From positions 720,183 through 784,182 of the forward strand of contig VXNJ01000001.1 of assembly GCA_009840625.1 (NCBI GenBank): 64,000 bases of DNA, written 5' to 3'. This document shows positions 62,861 to 64,000 of this stretch, in pieces. The notes beneath the pieces are model-generated. The model worked only from the letters and a program-made list of their open reading frames with translations. It was not told where the DNA came from and made no database searches. This DNA comes from Chloroflexota bacterium (lineage in GTDB: Bacteria > Chloroflexota > UBA11872 > VXNJ01). How positions within the stretch are numbered: position 1 is the stretch's first letter; each line of letters begins with the position of its first letter. The position numbers and the translations under genes are program-made.

Positions 62861-64000
62861 ATGCCAACCATCTTCCCATGCAATGGGCCGCGTCCGTCCG
62901 CCGGTTTCCGGACCGCTTTCCTGGCCCTGGTGCTGGTCGCCGGCTTTGCCATCGGCGCGTGCGAACGGGAGTCGGCCTCCCAAGCCGTCGCCACCCCGCC
63001 ATCTCCGGTTCCGGCCGCACCGCTGCCCGAAAGCCCGGGCCGGGAATCGGCAACCGCACCGGTCGGCTCCCCCGCACCGCTATCGGAGTCTTCGCGCCAG
63101 GCCGCCACCGCAAGTCCGGTCAATGCCGATCCGGCGCCGGGCCAATCGGGATTTGATCAATTCGTAAGGGAAAACGCCCGGCGGGCGGCGGCGGCGGCGG
63201 AGAGGGTCCGCGGCCTAGACCGCCCGTTTCTCGAGCCCCGGATAGTAAGCCCCGATGAAGCCGCCGCCGAGATCGCGGCCGCGCTTAAAGATCAGGACGC
63301 CGAAGAGGTTTGGCGGCGCGACCGGGCGCTGCAACTACTCGGCGTCCTGCCCTCCGGGCAGGGCCTTGACGAAATCTACCTGGGGCTCGTTCCGGATCAG
63401 GTCATCGGGTTTTACCTGGCCAAGGAAGACGAACTCTACGTCGTCGAGCCCGCCGAAATTGGACGAAGCGCGTCCGATCAAGCCCTCATTACCCTGGCCC
63501 ACGAGTACATCCACGCGCTTCAGCAGACCAATTTCGATATCGAGTCGCTCAGCGCGGCGGTCCCCATACTGGACTTTGACCGCCAACTGGCTCTAAGCGC
63601 CCTAATTGAAGGCGATGCCAGCGTTTTCGGATTTACAGCGGTCGCCGAGCAGGTCGATCTGCAGGCGCTGCGGGCGGAGGAACCGGCTCCCCCGCCCGAT
63701 ATGGGACGCTCCGGCGAGTTCGTGCTGCAGCTGCTTGCCTATCCGTACGTGGCCGGTGCCGAGTACGTCCTCGGGGTCCTGCTGGCTTCGGGATTGACCG
63801 GGCTCGACGGGCTCTATGATCCTTCGGCGCTGCCGCAGGCGACCGCCCAGATAACTCCGCTCGGTCTCCGGTCGCAATGGCAGCGAAGTTCGGCCGCGGA
63901 ATTTGCAACGCCCGAACTGCCCTGCTGGAATTCATTGGGCTCCGGCAGCCTTGGCCAATTCGTTCTGGGGGTGCTGCTGGGCGGGCAGATCGAGAAGGGC
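62861..64000 (+). CDS. Lipoprotein with HExxH zinc-metallopeptidase motif, partial at right edge
   Basis: An open frame of 380 codons with no stop before the window ends. ATG 62861 starts a lipoprotein signal (FLALVLVAGFAIGAC with lipobox IGAC, Cys34). A proline-, serine- and alanine-rich linker runs to about residue 95. The folded part has LDEIYLGLVPDQVIGFYLAK and YVVEPAEIGR, then TLAHEYIHALQQTNFD with the zinc motif HEYIH at 214-218. Related bacterial proteins carry LAHELxHALQ at the same place. It is probably a surface-anchored zinc protease-like protein. The downstream third ligand may lie in or beyond the visible part. Confidence 0.85.
   Translation, partial: MPTIFPCNGPRPSAGFRTAFLALVLVAGFAIGACERESASQAVATPPSPVPAAPLPESPGRESATAPVGSPAPLSESSRQAATASPVNADPAPGQSGFDQFVRENARRAAAAAERVRGLDRPFLEPRIVSPDEAAAEIAAALKDQDAEEVWRRDRALQLLGVLPSGQGLDEIYLGLVPDQVIGFYLAKEDELYVVEPAEIGRSASDQALITLAHEYIHALQQTNFDIESLSAAVPILDFDRQLALSALIEGDASVFGFTAVAEQVDLQALRAEEPAPPPDMGRSGEFVLQLLAYPYVAGAEYVLGVLLASGLTGLDGLYDPSALPQATAQITPLGLRSQWQRSSAAEFATPELPCWNSLGSGSLGQFVLGVLLGGQIEKG

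Overview
The window is GC-rich, densely coding bacterial chromosome with many GTG and TTG starts and frequent 4-bp stop/start overlaps. The gene content (yebC-ruvC-ruvA-ruvB order, single-chain glycyl-tRNA synthetase, UxaA, enolase-superfamily, RraA and amidase catabolic genes, MoxR/DUF58/DUF4129 cluster, ECF sigma/RskA pair) fits a heterotrophic Chloroflexota bacterium of the Dehalococcoidia/SAR202 kind. That placement is inferred from family content, not proven. No rRNA operon is present.

The left edge (1-3.3 kb) is accessory DNA. It holds the trailer half of a CRISPR array (13 repeats, with a duplicated spacer pair), then three tightly packed small genes including a superinfection-immunity-like membrane protein, a gene remnant, and an intact stand-alone TnpB. 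No cas genes are visible, so they must lie left of the window or elsewhere.

3.4-24 kb holds a CNNM/CorC-like protein, recO, glyS, a four-gene sugar-oxidation cluster (two Gfo/Idh/MocA dehydrogenases around two IolE-like TIM barrels), uvrC, a heterodimeric ABC exporter with one degenerate ATP site, an ECF sigma/anti-sigma pair, aspS, tRNA-Gly(CCC), a degenerate PP2C-like/beta-propeller membrane protein, and infC. 24-34 kb holds a DUF4143 ATPase with a palindrome at its 5' end, two MoxR ATPases (one in a MoxR-DUF58-DUF4129 operon), an O6-alkylguanine methyltransferase, and nadB-nadC. 34-39.5 kb is a run of housekeeping genes: yebC, ruvC, ruvA, ruvB, acylphosphatase, acpS, nnrD. ruvC has no conventional start in frame.

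39.4-58.3 kb is rich in catabolic and transport genes: split UxaA-type dehydratase, a RibD-C reductase, a YyaL/DUF255 protein, a mandelate-racemase family enzyme, rluB, a VapBC-type toxin-antitoxin pair, two tandem amidases of identical length, a YhaM-like HD protein, two tandem MFS transporters, a dihydrolipoamide-dehydrogenase-like flavoprotein, a ferredoxin-NADP reductase-like protein and an RraA homologue. 58.3-64 kb carries birA, an Mrp/ApbC ATPase lacking the usual CxxC, a VTT-domain membrane protein, rnhB, rplS, a hypothetical gene, and a lipoprotein with an HExxH zinc-protease motif that runs off the right edge.

The strongest observations are the CRISPR spacer duplication and its UUCG hairpin repeat, the small immunity-like operon between the CRISPR array and TnpB, the apparent CTG starts or one-base lesion at ruvC, the CxxC-less Mrp, and the truncated HExxH lipoprotein.
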